Assembly: GCF_000425065.1 (NCBI RefSeq)
Contig: NZ_AULB01000008.1
Coordinates: forward strand, 186,001-250,000
DNA length: 64,000 nucleotides
Direction: 5' to 3'
Origin: Actinomadura rifamycini DSM 43936
GTDB lineage: Bacteria; Actinomycetota; Actinomycetes; Streptosporangiales; Streptosporangiaceae
Part shown: one piece after another, positions 36,247 to 44,372 of the stretch
Layout: the number at the start of each line of letters is the position of its first letter
Numbering within the stretch: the first letter of the stretch is position 1
Notes under the pieces: generated by a model
What the model saw: the letters and a program-made list of their open reading frames with translations, nothing else
The model's database searches: none
What the model was told of the DNA's origin: nothing
Translations under genes and position numbers: made by a program

Positions 36247-37332
36247 TCAGACCCGCCGGCGCTTGCGGGCGCGGCGGATCGCGGCGGCGGCGCCGATCGC
36301 GGCGACGGTGGCGCCCGCGGCGGTCGCGGCGGCGGCTTCCCGGCCGCCGACGCGGCGGCCGACGACCGCGTGCCGTCCGGCGATCTCGTCCATCAGCCCG
36401 CGGAGGGCGGCGGCGTTGTCGTACATGGGCTTCCAGCCGGCGGCGCGGAGCCGGGCGCAGTCGACGACCCACGGGTAGGCGACGTAGCGCAGTTCGGTGG
36501 CGGGCGCCGGGGTCATGCCGAGCCGGTGCAGCCGCTGGGCCGTCCCGAAGGTGAGGGCGGCGGGCAGTTCGAAGCCGCGCTTGCCGGTGATCTCGGCGAC
36601 CTCGTCGGGGCCGATCCAGCCCTCGCAGCCGACGGCGACCGGGCCGGGGACGTCCTCGGTGACGACCAGGTCGAGGGCGGACGCGAGGTCCTCGATGTGG
36701 CAGAACTGCCAGCCGGGGGTGCTGCCCTTGACCGACAGGAGCCGCGGCGCCTCGAAGTGGCGGGTGACGAGGGTGTCGACGCCGGGCCCGACGAGCGCGG
36801 CCGGGCGGACGACGGTGACGTCGAGCCCGGGGTGGGTGCGCGGCGCGGCGGCGGCCAGCTCCTCGATCTCCAGGTGGTCGCCGGCGATGCCGGTGTCGGC
36901 CTCGGCGAGCAGCGGCGCGTCCTCGGGGAGCGGGACGTCGTTGCCGGGCTCGGCGCCGTACACCATGGCGCTGGTGACGAGGACGACCCGGCGGACGCGC
37001 GCGGCGGCCGCGGCGGTGACGACGGTCTGCGCGCCCCGCACGTTGTGGGTGCGGCGTTCCCGCTGGTCGATCTCGGGCGACTGCTCGACGTCGAGGTGGA
37101 CGATGACGTCGACGTCCGACAGCCGGCCCGACAGCAGCGGGTCGCGGACGTCCATGACGCGCCACGTGACGCCGGGCACGTCCCCTCGCTGCCCGTCGAT
37201 GGCGACGACCTTGCGGATCTCCCCGCGCTCGGCGAGCCGGGCGGCCAGCAGCCGCCCCGCCCCGGTGGCCGCGCCGGTGACCGCGACGACCGGGCCCTTG
37301 CTACGCCGAGGGCGAACCTTGCCCGTTGCCAC
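36247..37332 (-). CDS. Atypical NAD-dependent epimerase/dehydratase-like protein
   Basis: An extended-SDR protein of 361 residues with the N-terminal nucleotide-binding AVTGAATGAGRLLA, the DVRDP segment and the TSAMVYGA strand. The usual YxxxK pair is missing; the equivalent stretch reads AGDHLEIEELA. It may thus be catalytically dead or use another chemistry. The C-terminus ends in an Ala/Gly-rich hydrophobic helix (TAAGATVAAIGAAAAI) and RRARKRRRV, so it may be membrane-tethered. The start is GTG 37332. It is divergent from the zinc metalloprotease gene. Substrate unknown. Confidence 0.82.
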   Translation of the reverse strand: MATGKVRPRRSKGPVVAVTGAATGAGRLLAARLAERGEIRKVVAIDGQRGDVPGVTWRVMDVRDPLLSGRLSDVDVIVHLDVEQSPEIDQRERRTHNVRGAQTVVTAAAAARVRRVVLVTSAMVYGAEPGNDVPLPEDAPLLAEADTGIAGDHLEIEELAAAAPRTHPGLDVTVVRPAALVGPGVDTLVTRHFEAPRLLSVKGSTPGWQFCHIEDLASALDLVVTEDVPGPVAVGCEGWIGPDEVAEITGKRGFELPAALTFGTAQRLHRLGMTPAPATELRYVAYPWVVDCARLRAAGWKPMYDNAAALRGLMDEIAGRHAVVGRRVGGREAAAATAAGATVAAIGAAAAIRRARKRRRV

Positions 37333-37423
37333 GGAGGTGCCCCCTTCCTTTTGTTCGCGACCTTGCCGGGACCGGCTAACGTTGCGGATATGAGCCCATC
37401 ATGCATCCCAGGGGCGAACCGAT

Positions 37424-38866
37424 ATGAGTGACACTCCCTTCGGCTTCAACCGTCCCGGTGACGGAGACGACGACCGGCCCCAGGATCCATTCAAGGCCAT
37501 GGGCGGCGACATGGCGCAGTTCGCCGACATGCTGCACCGCTTCGCCGACATGATCGGCGGCCAGGGCGCGGCCGGTGCGGGCGGCCCCGGCGGCGGCCCC
37601 CTGAACTGGGATCTGGCCAAGAACATCGCCCGGCACTCGGTGTCCGAGAAGGGCGACCCGTCGATCGTGGACGCCGAGCGGCGCCAGGTCGAGGAGGCGC
37701 TGCGGCTGGCCGAACTGTGGCTCGACGAGGGCACGACGCTGCCCGCCGGCATCCGGACGCCGCAGGCGTGGAGCCGGTCGGAGTGGATCGAGCAGACGCT
37801 GCCGGTGTGGGCGAAGGTCTGCGACCCGATCGCGGCGCGCATGGTCGAGTCCATGGGCGGCGCGCTCGGCGGCGGCGAGATCCCCGCGGACGTCCAGGCG
37901 ATGGCCGGGCCGCTGATCGGCATGGTCAAGCAGATGGCGGGCGCGATGGTCGGCGGGCAGGCCGGGCAGGCGCTCGGCGAGCTGGCCCGCGAGGTGACCG
38001 GCTCGGCGGACGTCGGGCTGCCGCTGGCGCCGGACGGCGTCGGGGCGCTGCTGCCCGCGGGCGTCGAGGCGTTCGGGTCGGGCCTGGAGGTGTCCGGCGA
38101 CGAGGTGCGGCTGTACCTGGCGCTGCGCGAGGCGGCCCACCAGCGGCTGTTCGCGCACGTCCCGTGGCTGCGGTCGCACTTGCTGGGCGCGGTCGAGGAG
38201 TACGCGCGCGGCATCACGGTCGACCTGTCGGGCATCGAGCAGGCCGTGCAGGGCCTCGACCTGAGCAACCCGCAGGCGATCCAGGACGCGCTGGGCGGTG
38301 AGATCTCGCTGCAGCCGGAGGAGTCGCCGCGGCAGAAGGCGGCGCTGGCCCGGCTGGAGACGACGCTGGCGCTCGTCGAGGGCTGGGTCGACACGGTCGT
38401 GAACCGGGCGGCGGAGAACCGGCTGCCCGAGGCCGGGAAGCTGGCGGAGGCGGTGCGGCGGCGCCGCGCGACCGGCGGTCCGGCGGAGCGGACGTTCGCG
38501 ACGCTGGTGGGGCTGGAGCTGCGGCCCCGGCGGCTGCGCGAGGCGGCGGCGCTGTGGCGGACGCTGACGGACGTGCGGGGCGTGGACGGCCGCGACGCGG
38601 TCTGGGACCACCCGGACCTGCTGCCGACCTCCGACGACCTGGACGACCCGGACGGGTTCGTGCACGGCCGCGAGGAGGGCCTGTCGGACCTCGACCTGTC
38701 GAAGCTGACCCGCGGCGAGGACGTCCCGGAGACCGAGTCCGAGAAGACCGAGTCCGAGAAGACCGAGTCCAAGGAGACCGGGCCCGAGGAGACCGGGTCC
38801 GAGGACGGGAAGAAGGACGACGGGCCGGACGAGGGGCCCGACGGCGACGCGGGGCCGCGGCGGTGA
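37424..38866 (+). CDS. Zinc-dependent metalloprotease-like protein (DUF2342 family)
   Basis: A 480-residue cytoplasmic protein of the actinobacterial DUF2342 family, annotated elsewhere as zinc-dependent metalloprotease or F420-associated hydrolase; homologue Rv3195. Seen: the HSVSEKGDPSIVDAERRQVEEALRLAE region split by a short linker, the membrane-free helix VQAMAGPLIGMVKQMAGAMVG and the putative metal site LREAAHQRLFAHVPWLR. The C-terminal 45 residues are an acidic repeat tail (TESEK units). ATG 37424 follows AGGGGCG. The next small ORF overlaps its stop as GTGA. Activity is unproven in the family as far as I know. Confidence 0.85.
   Translation: MSDTPFGFNRPGDGDDDRPQDPFKAMGGDMAQFADMLHRFADMIGGQGAAGAGGPGGGPLNWDLAKNIARHSVSEKGDPSIVDAERRQVEEALRLAELWLDEGTTLPAGIRTPQAWSRSEWIEQTLPVWAKVCDPIAARMVESMGGALGGGEIPADVQAMAGPLIGMVKQMAGAMVGGQAGQALGELAREVTGSADVGLPLAPDGVGALLPAGVEAFGSGLEVSGDEVRLYLALREAAHQRLFAHVPWLRSHLLGAVEEYARGITVDLSGIEQAVQGLDLSNPQAIQDALGGEISLQPEESPRQKAALARLETTLALVEGWVDTVVNRAAENRLPEAGKLAEAVRRRRATGGPAERTFATLVGLELRPRRLREAAALWRTLTDVRGVDGRDAVWDHPDLLPTSDDLDDPDGFVHGREEGLSDLDLSKLTRGEDVPETESEKTESEKTESKETGPEETGSEDGKKDDGPDEGPDGDAGPRR
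38732..38806 (+). repeat. 15-bp coding tandem repeat (TESEK units)
   Basis: Five consecutive 15-bp units of the form ACCGAGTCCGAGAAG encode the acidic tail of the DUF2342 protein. The first two are identical; the others diverge by a few bases. Confidence 0.85.
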
Positions 38867-39039
38867 GCCGGCAGCGGCCGCACCGGGTGAGCGGCTGCCG
38901 GTACGAGCCGGGTTCGTCGACCAACGTGATCCGGCGGCGGGTCGCGCGGGCGAGCCTGTGCTGGCAGCGGCCCATCGACCAGGAGCGACGGCGGCGCCAT
39001 CTCGTCAACTCCCGCTACCCGCGCATCGGGCGCGCATGA
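38863..39039 (+). CDS. Small basic protein overlapping the metalloprotease stop
   Basis: A 58-residue ORF starting at GTG 38863, whose start overlaps the upstream stop codon as GTGA, suggesting translational coupling. About nine in ten codons end in G or C, as in real genes of this genome. The product is arginine-rich (NVIRRRVARASLCW, QERRRRHLVNSR) with two Cys. I recognise no family. It could be an unannotated small protein; no homology check was possible here. Confidence 0.45.
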   Translation: MSRQRPHRVSGCRYEPGSSTNVIRRRVARASLCWQRPIDQERRRRHLVNSRYPRIGRA

Positions 39040-39063
39040 CGGGTGACGCGCATGACGGGTGAC
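39032..39063 (+). repeat. 16-bp tandem repeat before the Nudix gene
   Basis: Two perfect copies of GCGCATGACGGGTGAC, then a degenerate third ending at the Nudix start (ATGCATTGACAGGTGAT). Each unit carries an ATG and a GGTGA that could act as a ribosome site. Confidence 0.75.
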
Positions 39064-39080
39064 ATGCATTGACAGGTGAT

Positions 39081-39641
39081 ATGGAGCGCCTGCTCGCCAC
39101 CGTCACCCTCGGCAGGAACGTGACCGACGTGCTGCGCCGCTGGCAGGCGCCGGACGACGCGCAGCGCGAGCTGGCGCTCGATTTCCTGCGGCACCTGCGC
39201 GACCACACGCAGGACGGCCTGTGGCGGGAGTGCGCGGCGGGGCACATCACGGCGAGCACGATCGTGCTGGACGCGACGCGCACCCGGGTGCTGCTGACGC
39301 TGCACGCGAAGATCAAAGCGTGGCTGCAGCTCGGCGGCCACCTGGAGCCGGGCGACGCGACGCTGGCGGACGCGGCGCTGCGGGAGGCGACGGAGGAGTC
39401 GGGCATCCGCGGCCTGCGGCTGCTGGGGAAGGGTCCCGTCCAGCTCGACCGGCACGCCGTGCGCTGCCATCCGCAGGGCTCGTGGCACCTGGACGTCCAG
39501 TACGCGGCGGTCGCGCCGCCGGGCGCGCGGCACGTGGTGAGCGACGAGTCCGACGATCTCGCGTGGTTCCCGGTGGACGCGCTGCCCGAGCCGACGGACG
39601 ACGCGCTGCGCCGCCTCGTCGCGCGGGCCGTGCGGGTCTGA
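39081..39641 (+). CDS. Nudix hydrolase
   Basis: A 186-residue Nudix-fold protein. Seen: a Nudix-box-like stretch GHLEPGDATLADAALREATEESGI, with the REATEESGI half canonical but the first Glu of GX5E not in its usual place, as in a subgroup of actinobacterial members. It hydrolyses a nucleoside-diphosphate-linked compound; the substrate is unknown. ATG 39081 is taken because AGGTG lies 6 nt upstream, and not the TTG four codons before. Convergent with the transferase-like gene. Confidence 0.85.
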   Translation: MERLLATVTLGRNVTDVLRRWQAPDDAQRELALDFLRHLRDHTQDGLWRECAAGHITASTIVLDATRTRVLLTLHAKIKAWLQLGGHLEPGDATLADAALREATEESGIRGLRLLGKGPVQLDRHAVRCHPQGSWHLDVQYAAVAPPGARHVVSDESDDLAWFPVDALPEPTDDALRRLVARAVRV

Positions 39642-39676
39642 CCGGCCGAGCGGATGCGGGGCCCGCGCACGCGGGT

Positions 39677-40306
39677 TCAGCCGCGCAGCGGGTGCCCCTC
39701 CAGCAGGGCCCGGGTGGTCTCCCAGCCCTCCAGCCCCGGGTCGAGGTACCGCAGGTCGGCGGCGGTGCGGATGCGGTGCCAGCCGGGTCCCTGCGGGACG
39801 AGCCCGGGGCGGGGCGCGGCGGCGCGGAGCCGGGCGAGCGCGTCGGGGGTGTCGAGGTCGACGCCGGTGAGGGCGGCGGCGAGCCAGCCGGGCAGCGGGA
39901 GCCGGGCGGCGAGCGCGGCGAGCCCGTCCGGACGGGCGGCGCACGCGGCGGCCGGGGCCTGGCCGAGCGCGCGGAACAGCTTGCCGATGAGCAGCGGCGG
40001 CAGGTCGGGGGCGTCGCCGGCGACCAGCACGGCCTCCGCCGCGCCGGCGGCGTGCAGCGCGGCGAACGCGTCCGCGGGGGTCGCGGCGCGGACGACCAGC
40101 GTGCCGGGCCACGTGACGGCCTCGGCGTCCGGCTGGTCGGGCGGATCCAGCACGAGGGCGGGGGCGACCAGGTCGAGGCCGGCGACGACCTCGCAGACGT
40201 CCTCGAGCAGCGCGAGCCGGAACGCGTCGGGGTCGACGCCGGGCGGCGCCGCGCCGGAACCGCCGCGGGCGTGCGACAGCACCGCGGCGAGGCGGGCGGT
40301 GCTCAA
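39677..40306 (-). CDS. NTP-/glycosyltransferase-fold protein (DUF2064/CofC-like)
   Basis: A 209-residue protein with the pattern of a small nucleotidyl- or glycosyltransferase A fold: an Ala-rich N-terminus, AVLVAGDAPDLPPLLIGKLFRAL (the DxPxLP region that in CofC/MobA-like enzymes follows the nucleotide site), then VDLDTPDALARLR near the metal site. The standard N-terminal glycine loop is not evident, so activity is doubtful. The start is probably TTG 40306, overlapping the upstream stop as TTGA; the upstream open frame is a shadow of the peptidase gene. The function is not known. Confidence 0.6.
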   Translation of the reverse strand: MSTARLAAVLSHARGGSGAAPPGVDPDAFRLALLEDVCEVVAGLDLVAPALVLDPPDQPDAEAVTWPGTLVVRAATPADAFAALHAAGAAEAVLVAGDAPDLPPLLIGKLFRALGQAPAAACAARPDGLAALAARLPLPGWLAAALTGVDLDTPDALARLRAAAPRPGLVPQGPGWHRIRTAADLRYLDPGLEGWETTRALLEGHPLRG

Positions 40307-40893
40307 CCGGCGACCTCGTACCGCCGGGCGCGGTGCAGGGCGTCGCCGCGGTGGGCGTCCTTGCCGGTGTCGTCGCCGGGCGCGTCCGCCTCCATGGGCA
40401 GGTGCGCGGCGGCGGCGACGCCTTCGAGGTAGCCGCGGGCGCGGTCGGCCTTCGGGTAGTGGCCGACCAGTTCCCAGAAGTCGGCGCCGTGGCCGGGGAT
40501 CAGCAGGTGCGCCAGCTCGTGGACCAGGACGTAGTCGACGACCCAGCCGGGCATGCCGCGCAGCCGCGTGGAGAGCCGGATCGTCCCGTCGTCGGGTGTG
40601 CACGATCCCCAGCGGGTGCGCTGGTTGTCGACCCAGCGGACGCTCACGGGATCGGCACGGCCGTCCAGGTAACGGCGGGACAGTTCGCGGGCGCGGGACT
40701 CAAGGTCGGCGTCGCTGGGACGCCGCTTGCGTTCGCGCTCCTCCAGCCGTTCCAGGATGGTCGCGATCCACTGTTCCTCTTCGGCCTTGCTCAGCCTTGA
40801 CGGAACCATCACCACCACCTTGTCCCCGTCGCGGTAGGCGGACACCGTCCGCCGGCGGCGGGAGCTGCGGCGGACCTCAACGTTTGGGGGCAC
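40303..40893 (-). CDS. YgjP/M48-type metallopeptidase
   Basis: A 196-residue zinc peptidase-like protein of the YgjP (DUF45) family. Seen: the N-terminal VRRSSRRRRTVSAYRDG, the RWVDNQRTRWGSCTPDDGTIRLS segment diagnostic of the family, and the HELAHLLIPGH metal site. The start is GTG 40893, with TACGGT ending 6 nt upstream (leaderless layout). The downstream transferase-like gene overlaps its stop codon. The biological substrate of the family is not established. Confidence 0.88.
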   Translation of the reverse strand: MPPNVEVRRSSRRRRTVSAYRDGDKVVVMVPSRLSKAEEEQWIATILERLEERERKRRPSDADLESRARELSRRYLDGRADPVSVRWVDNQRTRWGSCTPDDGTIRLSTRLRGMPGWVVDYVLVHELAHLLIPGHGADFWELVGHYPKADRARGYLEGVAAAAHLPMEADAPGDDTGKDAHRGDALHRARRYEVAG

Positions 40894-41053
40894 GCCAGAA
40901 CCGTACCCAAAAATTTGCGTCCGCCACAGGGGGTGTTTGGCGTTTTCGCAGGTCAGACGCCATCTTTTAACTACCTCATAGGCGTCCGCACACGTCCGCG
41001 CCACCTACGCCGGGCCGATCGCGGCCGTTAGACGCCCCGATCCGTGGTATTGA

Positions 41054-41842
41054 TCATTCGCCGGTGAAGCGCGGGGCGCGGCGCTCCCGCTGCGCGGTGA
41101 GGCCCTCGACCATGTCCCGCGTGGCCATCGTGACGGGCTGCGCGAGCGACTCCCAGCGCAGCGCGGACTCCATGTCGGGGTGGCCTCCTCCGGCCAGCGC
41201 GACCTTCGTGAGCCGGGTCGCGACGGGCGCCTGCGCGGCGACGCGTCCGGCGACCTCCAGCGCCTCGGCCAGCACCCGCTCCCGGGGGACGGCGCGGTTC
41301 ACCAAACCGGACGCCTGCGCTTCGGCCCCGGTGAGGACGCGCCCCGCGAGCAGCATCTCGCGGGCGATCGGCAGCCCGGCGACCTCGGGGAACAGCCAGG
41401 TGGCGGCCATGCCGGGGTGCAGGCCGAGGGCGGTGAACGGGGCGAGGAGCTTGGCGTCCTCGGCGGCGTACCGCAGGTCGCAGGCCAGCGCGAGGCAGAG
41501 CCCGGCGCCGACGGCGTGCCCGTTGACGGCGGCGATCGTCGGGACCTCCAGGTCCCGGACGGCGAGCCACGTCCGGTAGAACTCCAGCATCCGGTCGCGC
41601 AGCGCGGGGACGGCCACGGAGTTCGTGTCGGCGAGCCAGGAGAGATCGCCGCCGGAACTGAACGCGCTGCCCGCACCGGTGATCACGACACAGCGCACGT
41701 CGCGATCGGCGCGCAGGTCGGCGACGGCCTTTTTCCAGGCCGCGGTCATGTCATCGGCCATCGCATTGCGGCGATCCGGATCGTTCAGGGTGAGAACGGC
41801 GATTCCGTCCGGCCGGCGTTCGACGAGCAGCTCTTCGGGCAC
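41054..41842 (-). CDS. Enoyl-CoA hydratase/isomerase family protein
   Basis: Crotonase-fold enzyme, 262 residues, acting on acyl-CoA in fatty-acid breakdown or a related pathway. Seen: the oxyanion-hole segments AFSSGGDLSWL and VNGHAVGAGLCLALACDLRYA, then HPGMAATWLFPEVAG. The residue after GLHPGM where hydratases carry a catalytic Glu is Ala, so it may be an isomerase-type or other crotonase. GTG 41842 has TACGGT ending 7 nt upstream (leaderless). Divergent from the ABC1 kinase gene. Confidence 0.9.
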   Translation of the reverse strand: MPEELLVERRPDGIAVLTLNDPDRRNAMADDMTAAWKKAVADLRADRDVRCVVITGAGSAFSSGGDLSWLADTNSVAVPALRDRMLEFYRTWLAVRDLEVPTIAAVNGHAVGAGLCLALACDLRYAAEDAKLLAPFTALGLHPGMAATWLFPEVAGLPIAREMLLAGRVLTGAEAQASGLVNRAVPRERVLAEALEVAGRVAAQAPVATRLTKVALAGGGHPDMESALRWESLAQPVTMATRDMVEGLTAQRERRAPRFTGE

Positions 41843-42016
41843 GGGACGCACCGTACCCTGCGGCCCGCGAGCGCCGCGCGGCGGGGCGCCGAGACGCGTG
41901 AGAAAGCGCACACTTACCACATTTTCGCTGGTCACGCGAGTTCACCGTTTCCGGCCATGGCGATTGTTCATCCGGCACTGTGGCGGAAACGGCGGCCGAT
42001 CGCGGACAATGGCCGG

Positions 42017-43348
42017 GTGAGCGATCTTCCCCGCCGCGCGGTGACGCGGTCAGCAAAGCTGGCGTCCCTCCCCCTCGGCTTCGCGGGGCGTACCGCCCTG
42101 GGCGTGGGGAAGCGGACCTTCGGGCGGCCCGCCGAGGCCGTCGCGATGGAGATCCAGACGCGCACCGCCGAGCAGCTGTTCAAGGTGCTCGGCGAACTCA
42201 AGGGCGGAGCGATGAAGCTCGGCCAGATGCTGTCGATCTTCGAGGCGGCGCTGCCGCCGGAGATCGCCGGCCCGTACCGCGCCACCCTGACGAAGCTTCA
42301 GGAGGCCGCTCCCCCGCTGCCCGCCTCGGCCGTCCACAAGGTCCTCGCCCAGGCGCTCGGGGACGACTGGCGCGACTCGTTCTCCGAGTTCGACGACGAG
42401 CCCGCCGCCGCCGCGTCCATCGGGCAGGTGCACAAGGCCGTCTGGCACGACGGCCGCACGGTCGCCGTCAAGGTGCAGTACCCCGGCGCCGGCAAGGCCC
42501 TGATCAGCGACTTCAACCAGCTCGCCCGGGTCGGCCGCATGTTCGGCGTGCTGATGCCCGGCCTCGACGTCAAGACGATGCTCGCGGAGCTGAAGGAGCG
42601 CGTCGCCGAGGAGCTCGACTACGAGATCGAGGCCGAGTCGCAGACGATCATCCGCGAGGCGTACCTCGACGACCCCGACTTCTACATCCCCGAGGTGATC
42701 GCCCAGTCCGGCGACGTCCTCGTCACCGAGTGGATCGACGGCACCCCGCTCTCGAAGATCATCAGCGAGGGCGACCAGGAGACCCGGAACCACGCCGCGC
42801 TCCTGTACTGCCGGTTCCTCCTGTCGGGCCCGAAGCGGTCCGAGCTCCTGCACGGCGACCCGCACCCGGGCAACTTCCGGCTGCTCGACGACGGGCGCCT
42901 CGGCGTCCTCGACTTCGGCGCCGTCGACCACATCCCGGGCGGGTTCCAGCAGCGCCTCGGCCTGCTGCTGCGCATCGGCACGATGGCCGACATCGACGAG
43001 GTCGAGGACGCGCTGCGCCGCGAGGACTTCATCCGCGAGGACGTCGACATCGACGCCGAGTCGCTGCAGGGGTTCCTGGCGCCGATCACCGAGCCGTTCG
43101 TCACCGAGACGTTCCGGTTCAACCGCGAGTGGCTGCGCGAGCAGGCCGCCCGCGTCACCGACCTGCGCCCGACGAACGTGGTGCGGCAGCTCAACCTCCC
43201 GCCCGAGTACGTGATCATCCACCGCGTCCTGTCGGCGGGCACCGGCGTGCTGTGCCAGCTCGACTGCGAAATCCCGGCCCGCGCCGAGTCCCGCAAGTGG
43301 ATCCCCGGCTTCGCCGACGACGAAGACGAGGAACTCGTCACCGGCTGA
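42017..43348 (+). CDS. ABC1/UbiB-family atypical kinase
   Basis: A 443-residue member of the ABC1 (ADCK/UbiB) family, ATP-dependent proteins tied to quinone and lipid metabolism. Seen: the KxGQ-type segment KGGAMKLGQMLS, the AAASIGQVHKA loop replacing the glycine loop, VAVKVQYPG with the ATP Lys, the QTIIREAYLDDP helix, LLHGDPHPGNF and VLDFGAVDH. GTG 42017 is the start; an upstream ATG in frame is less conserved. Homologue Rv3197 likewise lies beside whiB7. The terminator at 43393 follows. Confidence 0.92.
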   Translation: MSDLPRRAVTRSAKLASLPLGFAGRTALGVGKRTFGRPAEAVAMEIQTRTAEQLFKVLGELKGGAMKLGQMLSIFEAALPPEIAGPYRATLTKLQEAAPPLPASAVHKVLAQALGDDWRDSFSEFDDEPAAAASIGQVHKAVWHDGRTVAVKVQYPGAGKALISDFNQLARVGRMFGVLMPGLDVKTMLAELKERVAEELDYEIEAESQTIIREAYLDDPDFYIPEVIAQSGDVLVTEWIDGTPLSKIISEGDQETRNHAALLYCRFLLSGPKRSELLHGDPHPGNFRLLDDGRLGVLDFGAVDHIPGGFQQRLGLLLRIGTMADIDEVEDALRREDFIREDVDIDAESLQGFLAPITEPFVTETFRFNREWLREQAARVTDLRPTNVVRQLNLPPEYVIIHRVLSAGTGVLCQLDCEIPARAESRKWIPGFADDEDEELVTG

Positions 43349-43392
43349 CCCCTCCGTGCGCGACGCCGAGGGGCAAGCAAGCAAGCAAGAAA

Positions 43393-43431
43393 AAGGGGCC
43401 CTGCGCGCCGGTGCGGCGGGCAGGGCCCCTT
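43393..43431. terminator. Bidirectional terminator after the ABC1 kinase gene
   Basis: A 12-bp perfect stem, AAGGGGCCCTGC and its complement, with a T-rich tail (TTCTT) on the plus side and AAAAA before the stem, so it works in both directions. Three GCAA repeats precede it. Confidence 0.85.
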
Positions 43432-43554
43432 CTTCGCGGCGTCCGGCAGTGGGGGGCCGGACGCCTCTTGCGGGTCCGCCGGGAGGCGTTCCGCGGCGTC
43501 GCGCCCGGGGCCGGGTGCGGACGCGCGGCCGCCTGCGACCTCGCGGACCCCGGG

Positions 43555-43770
43555 TCAGGCCCGGCCGTGCCTCCGTGGACGGCCGCGCGGGTTCGCGTAG
43601 GGGTCCGGGGCCGCCGTCGGGGCGAGCAGGACCCGGCGGACGCGGGACGCGCGGATCTGCGCGTCCCGGCGGGCCCGGCGCAGGGCGCGCACCCGGACGG
43701 CCAGGTCGTCGGCGGCGATCGCGGGCGCCGGCTCGGGCTCGATCCCGAGTCCTTCGGTCATCGTCGTCAT
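43555..43770 (-). CDS. Small basic protein downstream of whiB7
   Basis: A 71-residue ORF with a strong GGAGGACGAA ribosome site before ATG 43770 and almost all codons ending in G or C, so probably real. The N-terminal third is acidic; the centre is an arginine-rich helix (RVRALRRARRDAQIRASRVRRVLL) and the end reads RGRPRRHGRA, an AT-hook-like RGRPR like that of WhiB7 itself. It lies 201 bp downstream of whiB7 on the same strand. Function unknown; DNA binding is suggested by the basic motif only. Confidence 0.65.
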   Translation of the reverse strand: MTTMTEGLGIEPEPAPAIAADDLAVRVRALRRARRDAQIRASRVRRVLLAPTAAPDPYANPRGRPRRHGRA

Positions 43771-43845
43771 TTCGTCCTCCCGGGTCTCTGAAATGCCTTC
43801 CCGGGTGTTATTTCCCCTTTGGGGTCTTCGTGTTTCCCTTCGGTC

Positions 43846-43885
43846 GGCGGAAGGCGCGTATCAATTCGGAAACGCGCCCTCCGCC
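43846..43885. terminator. Hairpin after whiB7
   Basis: GGCGGAAGGCGCGT pairs with ACGCGCCCTCCGCC (one mismatch) around a 12-nt loop, 87 bp past the whiB7 stop. It probably ends the whiB7 transcript before the small basic gene. Confidence 0.6.
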
Positions 43886-43971
43886 GGCGGTCGGGTCCGG
43901 CGCGCGACCCGGGCACATCACCCGCGGTCGCCGCGCCGATGCTCGCGTGAGCGGCTGCCGTCGTCCGTCCC

Positions 43972-44259
43972 TCAGACGGTCACGTCCTCCGGACGGGGGT
44001 GCTTCCGGGGGCGGCCGCGGGGCCGCTTGCGGGGCACGATCACGCCGCGGACGAAGAGCTCACCGCCCCAGACGCCCCAGGGCTCCTTCCGCTCGAGCGC
44101 CCCGGCGAGGCACTGCTTGCGGACGGGGCACTCCTGGCACAGCGCCTTGGCGAGCTCGACGTCGGCGGGGTCCTCGGCGAAGAACAGCTCCGGGTCGGTC
44201 CGGCACGGAAGCGTGAGGTCCTCCTCGCTCACTGCGAGAGCCCCCTGCATCACAGTCAC
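43972..44259 (-). CDS. whiB7: WhiB7/WblC transcription factor
   Basis: Iron-sulfur WhiB-family activator of intrinsic resistance to ribosome-targeting antibiotics; it binds the housekeeping sigma factor. Seen in 95 residues: four cluster Cys (LPC, then LCQEC and KQC), the GVWGGELF beta-turn and the C-terminal AT-hook RGRPRK that marks the WhiB7 subgroup. The start is GTG 44259 after AGAGG (an ATG three codons on is possible). A leader of about 600 nt with an ORF and an intrinsic terminator precedes it, so expression is probably controlled by attenuation. tesB and uvrD2 lie upstream on the same strand. Confidence 0.93.
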   Translation of the reverse strand: MTVMQGALAVSEEDLTLPCRTDPELFFAEDPADVELAKALCQECPVRKQCLAGALERKEPWGVWGGELFVRGVIVPRKRPRGRPRKHPRPEDVTV

Positions 44260-44310
44260 CCTTGTTCCTCTCGTTGGATCTCAACGGGCGTGTCGGTGGG
44301 TTGTCTGGGC

Positions 44311-44350
44311 AAAAGAGAAGGCCGCGGATCCGGTGTCTGGATCCGCGGCC
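44311..44350 (-). terminator. Intrinsic terminator in the whiB7 leader (attenuator)
   Basis: On the minus strand GGCCGCGGATCC, a 7-nt loop and its perfect complement are followed by TTCTCTTTT. It lies 52 nt before the whiB7 start and 22 nt after the leader-ORF stop. Overlapping it upstream, CCGGTCT...AGA-CA-CCGG can form a competing hairpin whose loop holds the leader-ORF stop codon. Confidence 0.88.
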
Positions 44351-44372
44351 TGGGGGGCTTGCCGGTGTCTTG

